Below, piece by piece: positions 32,531-44,041 of a stretch of 49,754 bases of DNA. A model generated the notes under the pieces. The model was not told the origin of the DNA. It worked only from the letters and a program-made list of their open reading frames with translations, and made no database searches. How positions within the stretch are numbered: the stretch's first letter is position 1; every line of letters begins with the position of its first letter. The DNA is from Chara braunii (taxonomy: Eukaryota; Streptophyta; Charophyceae; Charales; Characeae). The stretch covers positions 2,037,860-2,087,613 of the forward strand of contig BFEA01000168.1 of assembly GCA_003427395.1 (NCBI GenBank), written 5' to 3'. The translations under genes and the position numbers were made by a program.

Positions 32531-33361
32531 AGCGTCGGGCCTGTACTGGCAGGCGCATCCTCTTCCTTTTGGCAGATTTTACCTACGTTCTTTTGTTTTA
32601 TTTTTTTATTTTTTATTTTATCTTTTGTCGGCCATTTCTCTCTGATGTGGAATGGCATCTATATATTCCGGGCCCTCTGTTGTGGTTCCGTTTCTTTTAC
32701 TTTTGATTATATTTGGATTGTTGTGTAACTCCGTATCTGTTGGTAGTGTCGAAAGCTTTATCTGTCCTACAAGTGAGGTTTGGTTTCCTCCTTTTCTTTA
32801 CCTCTTTATCTTTTGGCTGCGTGCAAGTGGGTCCTTGTGATACACGGGGATGGGGGCAGCCGGTGCTTAACCATCATCCACGTGGCCGGTCTTGTACGTA
32901 AGCGGTGATGAACAGGCGGAGCTTTCCTTCCTTCCTTTCCTTTTCTGTTTTTTTTTTTCGCCTTTGCGCTCCGATACTCTGTGACGATATAGATGTTTAT
33001 ATGTTGCCTACATATATATCTGCGTATGTACCGATTTATATTGTATTTATTGACGATATATTTATGTATATGTTCATACATATGCCCGAAATGGACACAC
33101 TTCATTTTTCTGATGGTGGGTGGCGGGTCGAAAAATTGTAAGTTGTTTAGAGCGCAAACGTGAACTGTTTTCGTATATCGTTGAAAGAATTTTCGGGCCC
33201 GTGTTTCAAGATGGAGTGGTGGTCTTGGGTTATTATGCTTTGGTCGATGGACTTGCATTAAAAGCTTGTGTGGTTTATGTGGATGACGAAGTGTTCTTTG
33301 CTCTACATGGATGGATGGTCGTTATGCAACTGTGGAATGAAACGGTGCTGGAGGGCAGCAG

Positions 33362-33506
33362 GCAGCGAATGAGAACTTAACGCCGAAGGTAATCAAGGAA
33401 CTGGCGCGGGAGCTTCGCACGTTGGACGAGTCTCCGCCGGAGGGCATCCGAGTCTACCTCAACGATGACAACTTCGCCAACATCCATGCGGAAATCGATG
33501 GCCCGG
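33362..33506 (+). CDS. UBC22: E2 gene, first recognised coding exon
   Basis: Encodes the N-terminal helix and first strands: N-E-N-L, then K-E-L-A-R-E-L, then L-D-E-S-P-P-E-G-I. It ends in phase 1 at a GTATGG donor (33507). The 5' splice edge is uncertain: AG dinucleotides at 33357-33358, 33360-33361 and 33364-33365-type positions are close together, so one or two residues may differ. Confidence 0.88.
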
Positions 33507-36500
33507 GTATGGAATTCTTTCTTTCTTGCCTTTAGCGTCCAAAAATAGCGAGAAAAGAGCGGACTCTTCTGTAGACTGCATATTTTTGTCCGTCCTCCTT
33601 CCTGCATTCTGTGAAAAATGTCCATTCAGTTTGTACTACGCGGCTCTACGGTGTGGTTTCCGTTGGCTGGCCGTTCTAACAATTCCATGTTCTGCTCCCC
33701 CTTGCTTGATCGGACTACGAATCTGGTCATGCTTTCCTGGGCGGAAGCACGTCGGAGTATTCGTACGTAAGGTGTATTCGTGCCCGTTGTGCTAAAGGCA
33801 TGATTTACGCGCGCCCGGTCGTTGGGCCTCTTTCCCCTGTGCGATGCGTCGTTTATCAATGCAATTGTATGTCTGCTCTCTGTTTTTTTCGTATATAGCA
33901 GCGGCGGTATACCCTCAGCCTGGAAGAAACTGTGGCTGGGCGTCACGATCCGGCGCTCGCGTGGCAGAAAAAGTGAGGAGGGAAGTTGATGTCACGAGAG
34001 AGCGATTTGTGTGCGCGAAGAGCAATATGTAAGAATTGAAATATGTATTTTCAAATCGTAAAAGACGTGGAGGCGCCGCTTTCCTCGGTTGAAGTGCTGG
34101 CCTCTGTATGTGTTCCCTTGCTGCGGTGAAAACTCGTGCAGCTGAGAAAAGAGGCCGACTCACCGGCTGTTGGATGTAACTTCCCTTGTGGGCATACGTG
34201 TCTTCTCACATCAGCAAGTACCGCTGTTCATCAGCACACTCCCTTGTTCTCTATTCTGTACGGTAAGGCACACCCGCACTGGCCTTCGCGGGAAATGCTG
34301 ACCAGCCTGGAAATTTACCCTCTTGCTGTTCTGGCAGTCGGAACGTGTGCCTCTTGGCTCAAGCGAGAAGCAAGCTTCGTCTGTTCTTCATAGGCCGTGA
34401 GTGATGGGGCGTTTCTCCTCTCCTCAATCTCTTCATGGCCAATTTCTTTGTGCAAAAGTAACCAATGCCACGCCATTCGCCGTTCGCGACAGAGCGCGCT
34501 TGTTTCTTTTTTCGATTTCAGTTGACACTTGTCTGTGCATCGCAGCAAAAGAAAGCACTGTCAATAATAGTGCGTGAGGTTTTCTCCTTGGGGTTTGCTC
34601 TAGTTGGTGTATGATTCGGGCTTCGAACTCTGTCGTGGACTGCGACTTGTGGGATGAAGATGGAAGGGGTTGATGGTGAGATGTGGTGCTGCACTAGGTA
34701 GGGCATTATGAATCTCTGTTTTTACTTGGGTTTGTCTTCTTGGAAGTGAACTTCTGTTGAAGAGGAAGCGAGAGCGTTGTTTATTTGACGGTTCTCGGTC
34801 TAAAGAGGGCTGTGTTTCTCTGCGCTTATAGTTTGTTCCCTGTTCGCAATGGATTTCGGTTCCTGCATAGCGGGTGCCATCTCTCGATGCACCGATCGTT
34901 CGTTGTTATTGAATAGTTGGGTTTCATCGTCTGTTGTGTGCCTTTTCTCTTCGTTTTGGTTGTGGATCCTTGATCTACGTGTTCTTCAGCGGGAACTCCC
35001 TACGAGGGTGGCTTATTCAAGATGAAGTTGGTGCTTCCGCACGACTTCCCGACATCTCCCCCCAAAGGTAATGCTTGCTTTTGGCAGGTGGTCAGACCAC
35101 GGTTAAGTACTACCGGTAGCGGAATGGCGGAGCCTCCGAATCATTTTGGAAATGTCTTGGAGGTGGCATCGATCAACTTGTCCGTTCTGTTCTGATCTAC
35201 TAGCTCATGCATGGAAACACTATTAATGCCTACAGTTCGGCGATCTCCAGTTATTAATTCTCTTTGACCCCGACCAATTGGAATCATAGAGTCAGTCGCG
35301 ATTAGTCCTGTCTGCATTGGTTCGTATACTGAACGTCTAAGGGGGGGGGTGTCTGAAAGGGGGGCAGCAAGTGAGAGCCTGAATGTGAGGGGGCCAAGGA
35401 AGGGGAGTGTTTGGTCGAATGGCTGTCAGCGGAAGGATGAGAAATCTGTTAAGTCGTCCGCTGCCCATCAATTGAGTTTGTTGCCTTGAATTGATTGAGG
35501 AGAGATACCTTTCCGTCGATCTGTCTAGCGGGTTTCAGACCCTACCGAGGCCGGGCCGATACGACGAATGCAGTCTGGAGGGTGTTTTCGTCAACGATGG
35601 TGCTTACGAGGTGTGGCCCCTAAGAGTCATCCAGGGTGATGAGGGGTATTCATTGCGAGGTGGAGCTTTTGCTGCTCGTTCCTAAGTCTGTTCTGACGTT
35701 GCGACGTCTTTAGCTACGGAGTTCCAAGGAGGATGGGCAGCCTTTGAACTGTCATTGAACTACAGAGTTTAATTCTCAGAGTTCGAGGGGCGGCTTTTGT
35801 GCAAGCATTGAACGAGAAATGCTGAAGAGATGTCAGCTGCAATCGGTTTTCAGTCGTCAATCCAGACACGGATGGCGCGTGGGCTTCTTTCTGTCGCAGC
35901 CCTGCTTGGGATGATCGGAGGAGAACAGCGTGACCTACCGGTAGTGCGGGTACGAACTATCTGGGCCTTCAACAAAGGAAAGGAAAACCAGCCCGAGGTG
36001 TAATGGCTTGTACCGGTGTGAAATCGCTAGAGTTCTGGCGAAAACGAAATAGGCGGCCTTAGCATCTCTCATTCGGTTGTACTTACCTGTGGTCAGCGCG
36101 CGCGCGGTCCTTTCTCCGCTGCGCCTGGCCAATTTTTGCGGGGGTTCATTATATGCCCGCGGGGGTGGCGTCCCGAAGGGTTATGGAACCCAGTAAAAAA
36201 AAAAAAAGCGTCTCCATTCGGGATGCGTGGATTGACAGCGATCGGGCTGCTCAAGCACTGCTGGTGATATAATCGAATTGTCGTTATCTGCTACTTCCCC
36301 CGAACCCGACGGGCCCTCGTCACGAGTGTATCGGACCGGATGAATTGCGTGTGTACGCTGAAGAGGGTGCGTTGTGTCTCGGCGGAAGTCAGTACGGTAG
36401 TCGCTTGGCCCGGGCTGGAATTGCTGTCGGGTGGATTTTATAACAAGTGGGAAGAGGACGTACACAATCATCTGATGATCCTCGTCTGGTTGGTTGGAGG

Positions 36501-39500
36501 TGATGGTTCTGTCCGTCGCGTCATACTGCTGCTCGCATCCTTGTGCATTAGCGGTTGTTGGGATTCCGCTGATATCAGTTCGGCTTCCTTCTTTTGACTT
36601 GCAGCTGTTTTTCGCTGGGTTTCTCATAAGTCGAATTTATTTTTCCCGCCTGTGATGTTTTTTGAGTGCAGCTGTGTTTTTCCGTTGGCCAACATGGGGG
36701 TGGTCGAAGATGCGGAAATGTGTGGGGATTGTTAGATAAATGCTCATTCGTCGTTTTCGTAAATGATGATGGGCTAAGCATTCATTGGCGATGGCGACTC
36801 TCTCTATTCTATGTATACAGGTTACTTCTTGACAAGAATATTCCATCCGAATATCGCGAAGAACGGCGAAATCTGCGTGAACACTTTGAAGAAGGACTGG
36901 AAGTCTAATCTAGGCCTGACGCACGTGCTTTTGGTATGCTGCGAATTTATTTCTTCCCCCCTCCTCATGCTTCTCATCCTCGCAGGGCCCATGCTAATCA
37001 ATCTTCTCTGTATCGTTCCAATCTTGACAATGTCCCGAAACGCTGTAAATGAACGTGCTCTACTCGTTTGAATGCGCTCTACCCGAAGAAACGTTCGGCA
37101 TAATACATTATGAATGGTCTCTACTCGTTTGTGCGATGGATTGGATTGTTTTGAGATACTTACTCCCACCTAGCAGCAGCACAATTTCGTGTTTGGGACG
37201 TTATATCGTACACAGCTGGATGTGCAGAAGAGTAAACGGGGTCGGTTGGGAGGGACCGTGTGTACTAGCTTCGTCACCCGCATATATAATATATCGTACG
37301 GTCGTTATCGCTGTATCTAGACCGGAAGTTGCACCGAGTACGGCTGTAATGACCGTACGTTCTATTCGGGGGAAGACGGGTAGAACAAAAACGAAAGAAA
37401 TACAAGTATGGAGTGCCGCCGGTTCAACCCTCATGACCGTTGGATCGTGATACGCCTTCTGCACAACTGGGTTGGTGAAAGGCCGACGCGGTCTGAAGTG
37501 TGTGTTCTGAATTCAAATACCAATTTTGCAGTGTAAATGTTACGTGCATTATAACTACTGTTATAGTTTTCAAATCATGATGATGTGCGAAAAGAAGGGA
37601 AAAGGATAAGGACGTGTTTTGAATTCAAATACCACTCGAGAATGTGATGTACCTCTTACTAACTTGGCCACGCTGTTGAATTTCTTCATGCAAGACGGTT
37701 TCCTTGTCGTCGTTTGTTTATTGTTATACGGCCTACCGTGAATTCCACGATTCACGGCGTCTTTGTTGTTGACGGATTGCTTTTCTTGTGTCTTCTTTTT
37801 TTAAATTCAAATCGGGTTAGCGTGTTACCTTTAATGCATCCCATCTGATTCCCTCAGGATTCGAAGTCATGACGTGCTGATTAGCATGTTTGTACTTCGG
37901 ATCCATCTGGTTCCGTCAGGATACGAACCGAATCGGTGCAAGATGGGTGGGCGTTTGAAGTACGGTCGCGAGATGGCCCCCGTCCTTGCCAGCCTGTGTG
38001 AAGGTCGCTGTCAAATCACGATGGACTGACTCAATCAGTTGGTGAAAACGTGTGAATAAAGAGATTATTCGATTTCTGTACTGAGCGGAATTGGAAGGAC
38101 TGTGTGGCGCGCTACCTTAACCACCAGTACTTGGCCCAGCTATCGGCCGCGGAAAAAATTAGAGTAGAAACGTTGCTAGTTGGATGAATTTGGGCGCTCC
38201 TGTAGTGGCCCGTACGTTTCCTAAAATCGCGTATAGTTAACGCTACGCGACTTCAGGAAGTACTTGTGGTCTAATGATGTTTCCGTGAGAGTAATCCAGA
38301 ATACATTATTATTTTGATTCATTCAAGGTCGTAAATGGGGCCTAAACTGTAGATTAACGAGCATAGCAAATCAGTGGAAGCCCAAACTTGCTTAGAGATC
38401 AGTGAGCGCAGTTGCTACGCTCTGCGGTGAGGCGTTAGGATGATCAACTGGTCAGTGGATTTGTGAAAGCGAGCGAATGGGGCTGTAAAGGAGCCGATGT
38501 GCCTCTTTACGGAACGTTTGCTCCACGATGTTTAGTGGATGTAGCGGATAGCTGTCGTCAGTGCACTATGTAGTGCACGGCTGTAAAGCGAGCGAATGTA
38601 GCACTATTTAGTGCACGTTTGCTGCACGATCTTGGCGGCAGAGCTGATGCAGCTGTGAAGGAGCCGCTGTGCCTCTTTACGGAACGTTTGCCCCATGATG
38701 TTTAGTGGATGTAGCAGATAGCTGTCTGCAGTGCACTATGTAGTGCACGGCTGTAAAGCAAGCGAATGTAGCACTATTTAGTGCACGTTTGCTGCACGAT
38801 GTTGGCGGCAGAGCTCATGCAGATGGCTGTCAGTACTAGATGCCGAGGAGGTGGCAAGATCAGCATCGGCTGTGAAAGGGCTACTGGGGGACCTTTAATA
38901 ATATTTGATCTGCAAGGACCTTTTTTGCGTGAGTGGGTGCTCGAATCTGAAAAGCGGTGGCAGCTTTGTGCTGACAGCCACATGCATGCGGCGGTCTCGG
39001 CAGCGAATGCAAAGATGAGCCTGTGTTTCTGGCACTTAGAGGCAGGTGCCACAGCTCTATGTCCAATGTCAAGCGTCTCAGTGCCCGTGCCTGATATAGG
39101 ATGCCTGATTCTTATCAAGACAATCCAACCGTCACATCTCTCTTCAAAGACTTGAACGTTGTCCAGTCGAACATGCCTGCCGGTCCTGACCAGACCCCAC
39201 TGGTGCTATGTTTGTGACTCGGAAACGGTACGAACATGGTAAAAAAGCTGGCCACGTTCCTGATACACAAACATAGCACTAGTGGGGCCTGCTCATTAGT
39301 CGCCCTCAAGAAACCCTCAGTTTAGCTGCAGAGATCTGTGAGTGGGAAAGCATAGAGATAGATTGAATGCAGGCGGCAGTGGAGACGCATCCTCCTCAGA
39401 CACACCGGGGAGGAATAGAAAGATCCTTTCTCGGCGAGCCCGGAGGTCGTCCTTTGGGGGATGTGAACCAGAAGGTACTGTCCCTGGAGGAGGTTCATGA

Positions 39501-41795
39501 AAGCCAGAGGTGAACAGGCAATTTAACTGGAGATAGGAAACGATGGGAAGCTTGCCACGAGACGGTAACGCACACAGGGGAAAAGTGGAAACAATGGGAA
39601 GCATTCTCACAATTGTCCTCCGAGAATGGCTTTGGAGGAACCCAGGGCCGAGGTTCCGATCCCACCGACAAAGAGACCGATATATTTTTTTATTTTTTTT
39701 GGAACACCCCGGGGGGTATATTGCAGGAGTTGATAAGAGCAGTTCCCTGCGGTACCCCGCCACAGATGGCTGCAGTCTATTGGTGGGGAGCAGCACCGGC
39801 TGGAAAACGGGTCCAGCGTTCCCTTAACAAAAATGCAGCGTAAAAGAGTCACAAGTTCCAGTCAATCCTGCGTTGACGCATTGGGCCAGGGCTCAGCTAA
39901 AGCCCTGTGCAACCCATGCAGAGGGGCTTGACCAGCCAACTAAGTCAAGCCGAGGTTGAACTTCTGTTTGATGTTCGTTATCTACTGCCCGTATCTCTTA
40001 ATCCGCGCAAGTGGGACCTTACTTGCCCCCGTAGGGTGCATGGCCAGGGTTGCAACAAAGGAAGGGGGCAGGCACTGACATTCGAAGAGTGCGATAAAGT
40101 CGGTGGTATTACTGGGCGCTTCCGCCGAGCGCAATGCTTCCTAGATCCTAGTATGCCTTCTGCTTTTAGCCCTAGTTGACTTTCAAATGGCAGCTACCTT
40201 ATGAAAACTCGATCTGGCTATGTCCAATCCTGCCCATTGAACAGTCTGAACTCTATTTTTCTTCTCTTGGAGTCGGTCGTTACCTTTGGGCGGTGATTAG
40301 GGTCTGCCATTTGTCTCTCGCGAGTTTGGCCATCATGTGCATGTGTCGAATGCCGGCCTGTGTTGCCGGCAAGTGTTGCTCTGTACCAGTAGCAGGAGCC
40401 CCAGTGAATGGGGGCAGACCTGAGACCCTCCTCTTGTTCACCAGGCTGCTTACGAAGACCCAACCTGACAGTTGGAATCCCATTTTGGGATGAGAGCATT
40501 TGGTGGAACTGGTGAACCATTCAGGTCGAATGGGACAGAGGGCTAGTAGTACCTAACTAGGTGAATCAGCAGACGGACTTGAGTTAGTCCGTTGCACACT
40601 CAAGGCCAGCGAACGAAGTGGGCGCTCGAACTCCGAGACTGCTTGCTGGAGGCAGCACCCGCATTTGTATTCCAGCAGATGCTTCGCGTCCCATCTATCA
40701 CCAGAGTGGAGCCAAAGGTGCAACGGGAAGCAGAGGCCTCTCTTATTTGACATTTAAGGCGGAAGGATGATTCATATATGAGAACTGACTCGACTCATTC
40801 TCGGTGAACTTGTAAATAAGAAATAACGCGCGTGGGGAAGTAGTTAATTGAACCCTCACCGTTGACAACTAACAGCCATCTGACTATGGTGGCTTGTTGC
40901 AGCATAGCGGGGCAGTAGAAACCAGATGCAATGAAAATTTGAAGATCAGTCGTGCAAGGAATACGAGTGAGAACGATATACAGAAAGCCAAGTTGCGAAA
41001 TCAAACAGATGTCCAAGTAGTCATGTACAAGCAGAGAGCACAAATGCACCGAGATTCCATCCAAATAAGAGCAATGTTCAAGCCCTCAGGCCACACTAAC
41101 ACAGGATCCAATGGGCAGATGTTCAAGCCCTCAGGCCACACTAACACAGGATCCAATGTCGCTCCTCTCTGTCTGGCGCCCAGTGCCCAGCCTACACTGC
41201 TCGCCTATCCTACTACATTCGCATTCACGCAACAGGCTCACTTCGACTTTGAAGGCGAATGCACATGACGTCAACACCATAGACGATTTCCCTCATGCAC
41301 CAGGTACGTATCTCGTCTCCCCTCATCACTTCCATGTCCACCCACACTCGCCTCCTTCCTGAAGACCACCGATCGCCCTCTTACCCCCTTGCGCCCTGCA
41401 GCCCGGCTATGGCTGCTCGCGCTCCCCAGCAGCGCCCCTCTCTCCTCTCAAGCGCCCGCATGCGCCCTGGCCACTAACGCAGCACGCAGGCTCTCGCGCA
41501 GCAACGCAGCAGCATGACCTCATTTGCCTGCGTGGGTCATCATGCCCGCCCCTGGCCGCCTCCTTCCCTATATGGAAGTGGCAGCCTCTGTCTGGCTGCG
41601 AGTGTGGCCTGGCTGGGAAGCTTCCTGTAGCTTCCGGTCAGGCCCCAGTGCCTGTGCCTGGGCCCTTTACAGTCGGGCACGGCCGGTATTTCTAGACTTG
41701 GGCGGTTTCTGCATTTGCACAGGATCCGGGCTATGTACGTCGACAATGCTGCTTTTTTATAGGCCCGTAGCCAATTCGTGATGTACCTGCCTTGC

Positions 41796-41844
<49 letters not shown>

Positions 41845-43829
41845 CCAGGCGCACTACCACGGCCTGGGCTCAACTGTACGGTGCAGCACGGGGAGGCTCA
41901 TGCTTCCTCTCAACCAACTGGCGTCCTGCAACTGCCTGAGTACCCACATATGGAAAATGTCGAATTTTGGCCTCTGGTGAATATTCAGGCCCGCCTTCAC
42001 TTAGGGCGGGCATGGGGCTTGCTGAGGGCCTCTGCCCAGAACGTGTGCATGCCTGATAAGGGCCCTGCAAGGGCTCATTCCTCGCAGCTGGGAAAAAAAG
42101 TTCAGATGCAATAATTAAAGACGCCCTATGGATGCCTCTGCGGATGCCAAGGTAGAAAAAAAAATGACATATGGTTAATGGGCCGCCTTGCGAAAAATAA
42201 CGTCATTAAATCTCGTGATTTTGGGTCTAGAAAAATCCAGCAGGGAAGTAACGAGATTCCAAACAACGATCTGCGCTTCGCGGTAGAGAAACTGGTACCG
42301 CCATTGTTTTTCCATGTCCCAGCCACGGTCTGCCCTTTCTCGGGTTGAACCTGTTACCAACAAGGGCCAGCTGACTGCATGCCCTTAAAAAAGGGCTCCT
42401 TGCGAATTTATCTTCTGGCAGATGAGTGTCAATCTCATCCGGAGGATCCTGAGGAGGTCAACGACGTAAACGACCAGAGTGGCACCCTAAAAAAAAAGGG
42501 CGACCCCACTTTGCAAGGCCAAACCAGCAAGTAACCTTTTTTTGTTTGGCAGCCCTGTATTGAATCCTAAAAAAAACTGTTCTCCTTTTTTTTTTTTCTT
42601 TTTTTGGGACCAGTTCTCGATTTATGCGTGTCATCCTTGCGCATGGGCCAAGCTAATCTTCTCTTTCTCTGTATCGTTCCAATTTTAACGGATGTCCCAA
42701 AGGACTGTACTTTCCTTTTTGCCTTTTGCCAGTCTCCCTCATAGAGACAGGAGAGCAATCAGTGCATGTGGTTCCTACCTTGCCGTCACTGTTCCCATTG
42801 TTTGCTGGGGGCCTCTGGACCTGTTCAGATCCCCACAGGCAGATCCGAGGCTTTCGTCTCTGGAGGCCTTCGATCCCTGGGGATTGTCTTATCCATCTGG
42901 GGATGGTGGCCTGCCATTCGATGCCTTTTTTTCTTCTTTTTTTTTTCCCTTAGAGACGAAAATGAAAGGGAATGTCCATGTTCATGTCAGGAAATTCACC
43001 CCTCTTTCACACTCCTCTCGGCTCTCGCTCACGCCATTCTTTGACATCCGTTAAGAATGACTAGAAATGTAACGTTATGCGTGTAAGCGGGCAAATGTGG
43101 GCTCTCCTTTTCCCAGATTTGAAGGACGACTTACCTGCATTACGCTTTGAGCCCCATGGTTGGTTTCTTTTTTTTTCAATCATACGAATTGATCAACCTG
43201 CATTATTATAGAAGATTAGGGTCTAACCCCATATGATTCCTTTCCCTCTTGTTAGTCGGGGGTGAAGACCCTTTTTTTTTTCTCTTGGAAGAAAGCTTCC
43301 TCGGTTACCATTTATCCTGAAATTTGTTGGTTTGGTGCTGTGCTACATACAGGTTGTTCGCTGTCTGTTGATCGAGCCATTCCCAGAATCGGCGCTCAAT
43401 GAGGAAGCAGGGAAGATGCTGATGGAAGACTATGTGGGATATGCGAAGCACGCGAGGCTGATGACCAGCATTCATGCAATGAAGCCGTCCAAGGCTAGGA
43501 ACAAGATAACAGTGGCTGAGGCCCTCAGTGCTCCTGCAGCTATGGCAGTCGCCGCTGCTCCCTTGACACCCTCCCTCTTACCAACCTCCGCGGAGAGTAA
43601 TGCAGTGGCTCATCCACAGGCGCCCTTGGCATTGCCGATTGCGAAAGCGGATGGCACTGATGGGTCTCAGCAGCATCTTTCTGCAGTGGCTATGGGCTTC
43701 GGCGTTGAAGGTGCCTCTGTGGCTTTGGTTGCATCTCCTAGTGCAAAGAAATCCAAAGGTGGGGAACCGACTGCAAAATTGGCAGATAGACGGAGAAATG
43801 ATAAAAGAAGAGGTCTGAAGAGGCTTTAG
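33362..43829 (+). CDS. UBC22: Ubiquitin-conjugating enzyme E2 S / UBC22-like, intron-containing gene
   Basis: Cytosolic/nuclear E2 that takes ubiquitin from an E1 onto its cysteine. In known relatives (animal UBE2S, plant UBC22) it extends Lys11-linked chains on anaphase-promoting complex substrates. Four coding exons: 33362-33506, 34990-35067, 36821-36933 and 43353-43829, with GT-AG introns of 1483, 1753 and 6419 bases. They join in phase to about 270 codons. Counting a Met before the first codon shown, the HPN motif is residues 84-86 and the catalytic cysteine is Cys94 (TGC 36874-36876), in G-E-I-C-V-N-T-L. The UBC fold spans roughly 10-155. An Ala/Pro-rich linker and a basic tail follow, ending K-R-R-G-L-K-R-L, like the LRRL end that docks UBE2S on the complex. 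A stop lies in frame upstream at 33338, so the Met must be in another exon; ATG at 30451 followed by GTAGGT fits phase. The gene looks intact. Confidence 0.93.
33507..34989 (+). other. Intron 2 of the E2 gene (first recognised intron)
   Basis: GT-AG intron of 1483 bases. Several open frames inside it (33526-33795, 33844-34032, 34136-34393) have no recognised product. I see no repeat or RNA in it. Confidence 0.85.
34990..35067 (+). CDS. UBC22: E2 gene, second recognised exon
   Basis: Starts after TTCTTCAG and encodes [13 protein letters not shown] then the D-F-P-x-S-P-P-K block conserved in E2 enzymes. It ends in phase 1 before GTAATG (35068). The short exon has no open frame of its own length, so it is easily missed. 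Confidence 0.93.
35068..36820 (+). other. Intron 3 of the E2 gene
   Basis: GT-AG intron of 1753 bases, with a T-rich patch before the acceptor. The reverse-strand frame 36181-36627 is not recognised. Confidence 0.85.
36821..36933 (+). CDS. UBC22: E2 gene, catalytic exon
   Basis: Starts after TATACAG. Encodes the HPN motif (36844-36852) and the active-site cysteine (36874-36876) in the N-G-E-I-C-V-N context, then L-K-K-D-W and the G-L-T-H-V-L-L stretch. Ends in phase 0 at a GTATGC donor (36934). Confidence 0.95.
36965..37043 (-). pseudogene. U6 snRNA pseudogene 1
   Basis: The minus strand matches U6 snRNA through GGGACAT, ATTGGAACGATACAGAGA, TTAGCATGG-CCCTGCG and AGGATGA. It has a GATT insertion right after the catalytic ACAGAGA box and a corrupted 3' part. 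No plant-type U6 promoter (upstream sequence element plus TATA) is visible in the flanking minus-strand sequence, so it is most likely a dead copy. Confidence 0.8.
38482..38822. repeat. Two-copy tandem duplication, period 170 bp, with palindromes
   Basis: GCTGTRAAGGAGCCG starts copies at 38482 and 38652. Each copy contains the hairpin-forming GTGCACTATGTAGTGCAC and the CACTATTTAGTG palindrome, plus GGCGGCAGAGCT at the end. The two copies are very similar, suggesting a fairly recent event inside the E2 intron. Confidence 0.92.
39640..39850. repeat. SINE-like repeat, copy 1
   Basis: Shares with 49450-49625 a T-rich tract, TTGATARGAGCAG, TGGTGGGGAGCAGCACC-GCTGGAAA-CGGGTCCAGCGT and the following CCTTAACA/CCTATACA-type end. 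Same orientation. GAGGTTCCGATCCCACC just upstream resembles a pol III B box. The family is unidentified. Confidence 0.55.
41074..41158. repeat. 45-bp tandem duplication
   Basis: ATGTTCAAGCCCTCAGGCC...ACAGGATCCAATG is present at 41074 and again at 41119 without mismatch over about 40 bases. Confidence 0.95.
41796..41843. repeat. (GT)n microsatellite
   Basis: Uninterrupted GT dinucleotides within the last E2 intron. Confidence 0.95.
42606..42705 (-). pseudogene. U6 snRNA pseudogene 2 (processed type)
   Basis: On the minus strand nearly the whole U6 is present: GTCC-TTGGGACATCCG, ATTGGAACGATACAGAGA, GAAGATTAGC, TGCGCAAGGATGACACGCAT, AAATCGAGAA and GGTCC. A six-base duplication sits between ACAGAGA and AGATTAGC. 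The 3' end runs into an A-rich tail (42580-42605 as T on plus). The tail points to RNA-mediated insertion, in contrast to the T run of a real pol III gene. No U6 promoter is seen upstream. Confidence 0.88.
43353..43829 (+). CDS. UBC22: E2 gene, last exon with C-terminal tail
   Basis: Starts after CTACATACAG with [20 protein letters not shown], the E2 helix conserved in the UBE2S group. It continues through A-K-H-A-R-L to an Ala/Pro/Ser-rich linker and a Lys/Arg-rich end. TAG is at 43827-43829. The final L-K-R-L resembles the docking tail of the animal enzyme. Confidence 0.95.
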   Translation, partial: VVRCLLIEPFPESALNEEAGKMLMEDYVGYAKHARLMTSIHAMKPSKARNKITVAEALSAPAAMAVAAAPLTPSLLPTSAESNAVAHPQAPLALPIAKADGTDGSQQHLSAVAMGFGVEGASVALVASPSAKKSKGGEPTAKLADRRRNDKRRGLKRL

Positions 43830-43988
43830 CAAGTCTAGTGACTCGTTATGTGCTCCATTGTAGTTAAGTTATAAGTTTGCGAATGCAAGCCGTCAGTTGA
43901 AAAACAGTTCCCTTTCATGTCGTTAGCGAAAGGTACGCGAGACATCGTAGTGCCGGATTTGTAGGACTGCTTAGCGGAGCACCTGGTG

Positions 43989-44041
<53 letters not shown>

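Larger units (their letters stand above)
36934..43352 (+). other. Large last intron of the E2 gene (6.4 kb)
   Basis: GT-AG intron holding two U6 pseudogenes, a 170-bp tandem duplication, a SINE-like repeat, a 45-bp duplication and a (GT)n microsatellite, each listed. No nested protein gene was recognised. Confidence 0.85.

Noticed and set aside
37049-37450. 133-codon frame in the E2 intron
   Set aside because: No recognisable domain, and it starts next to the U6 pseudogene. Nothing supports a nested gene.
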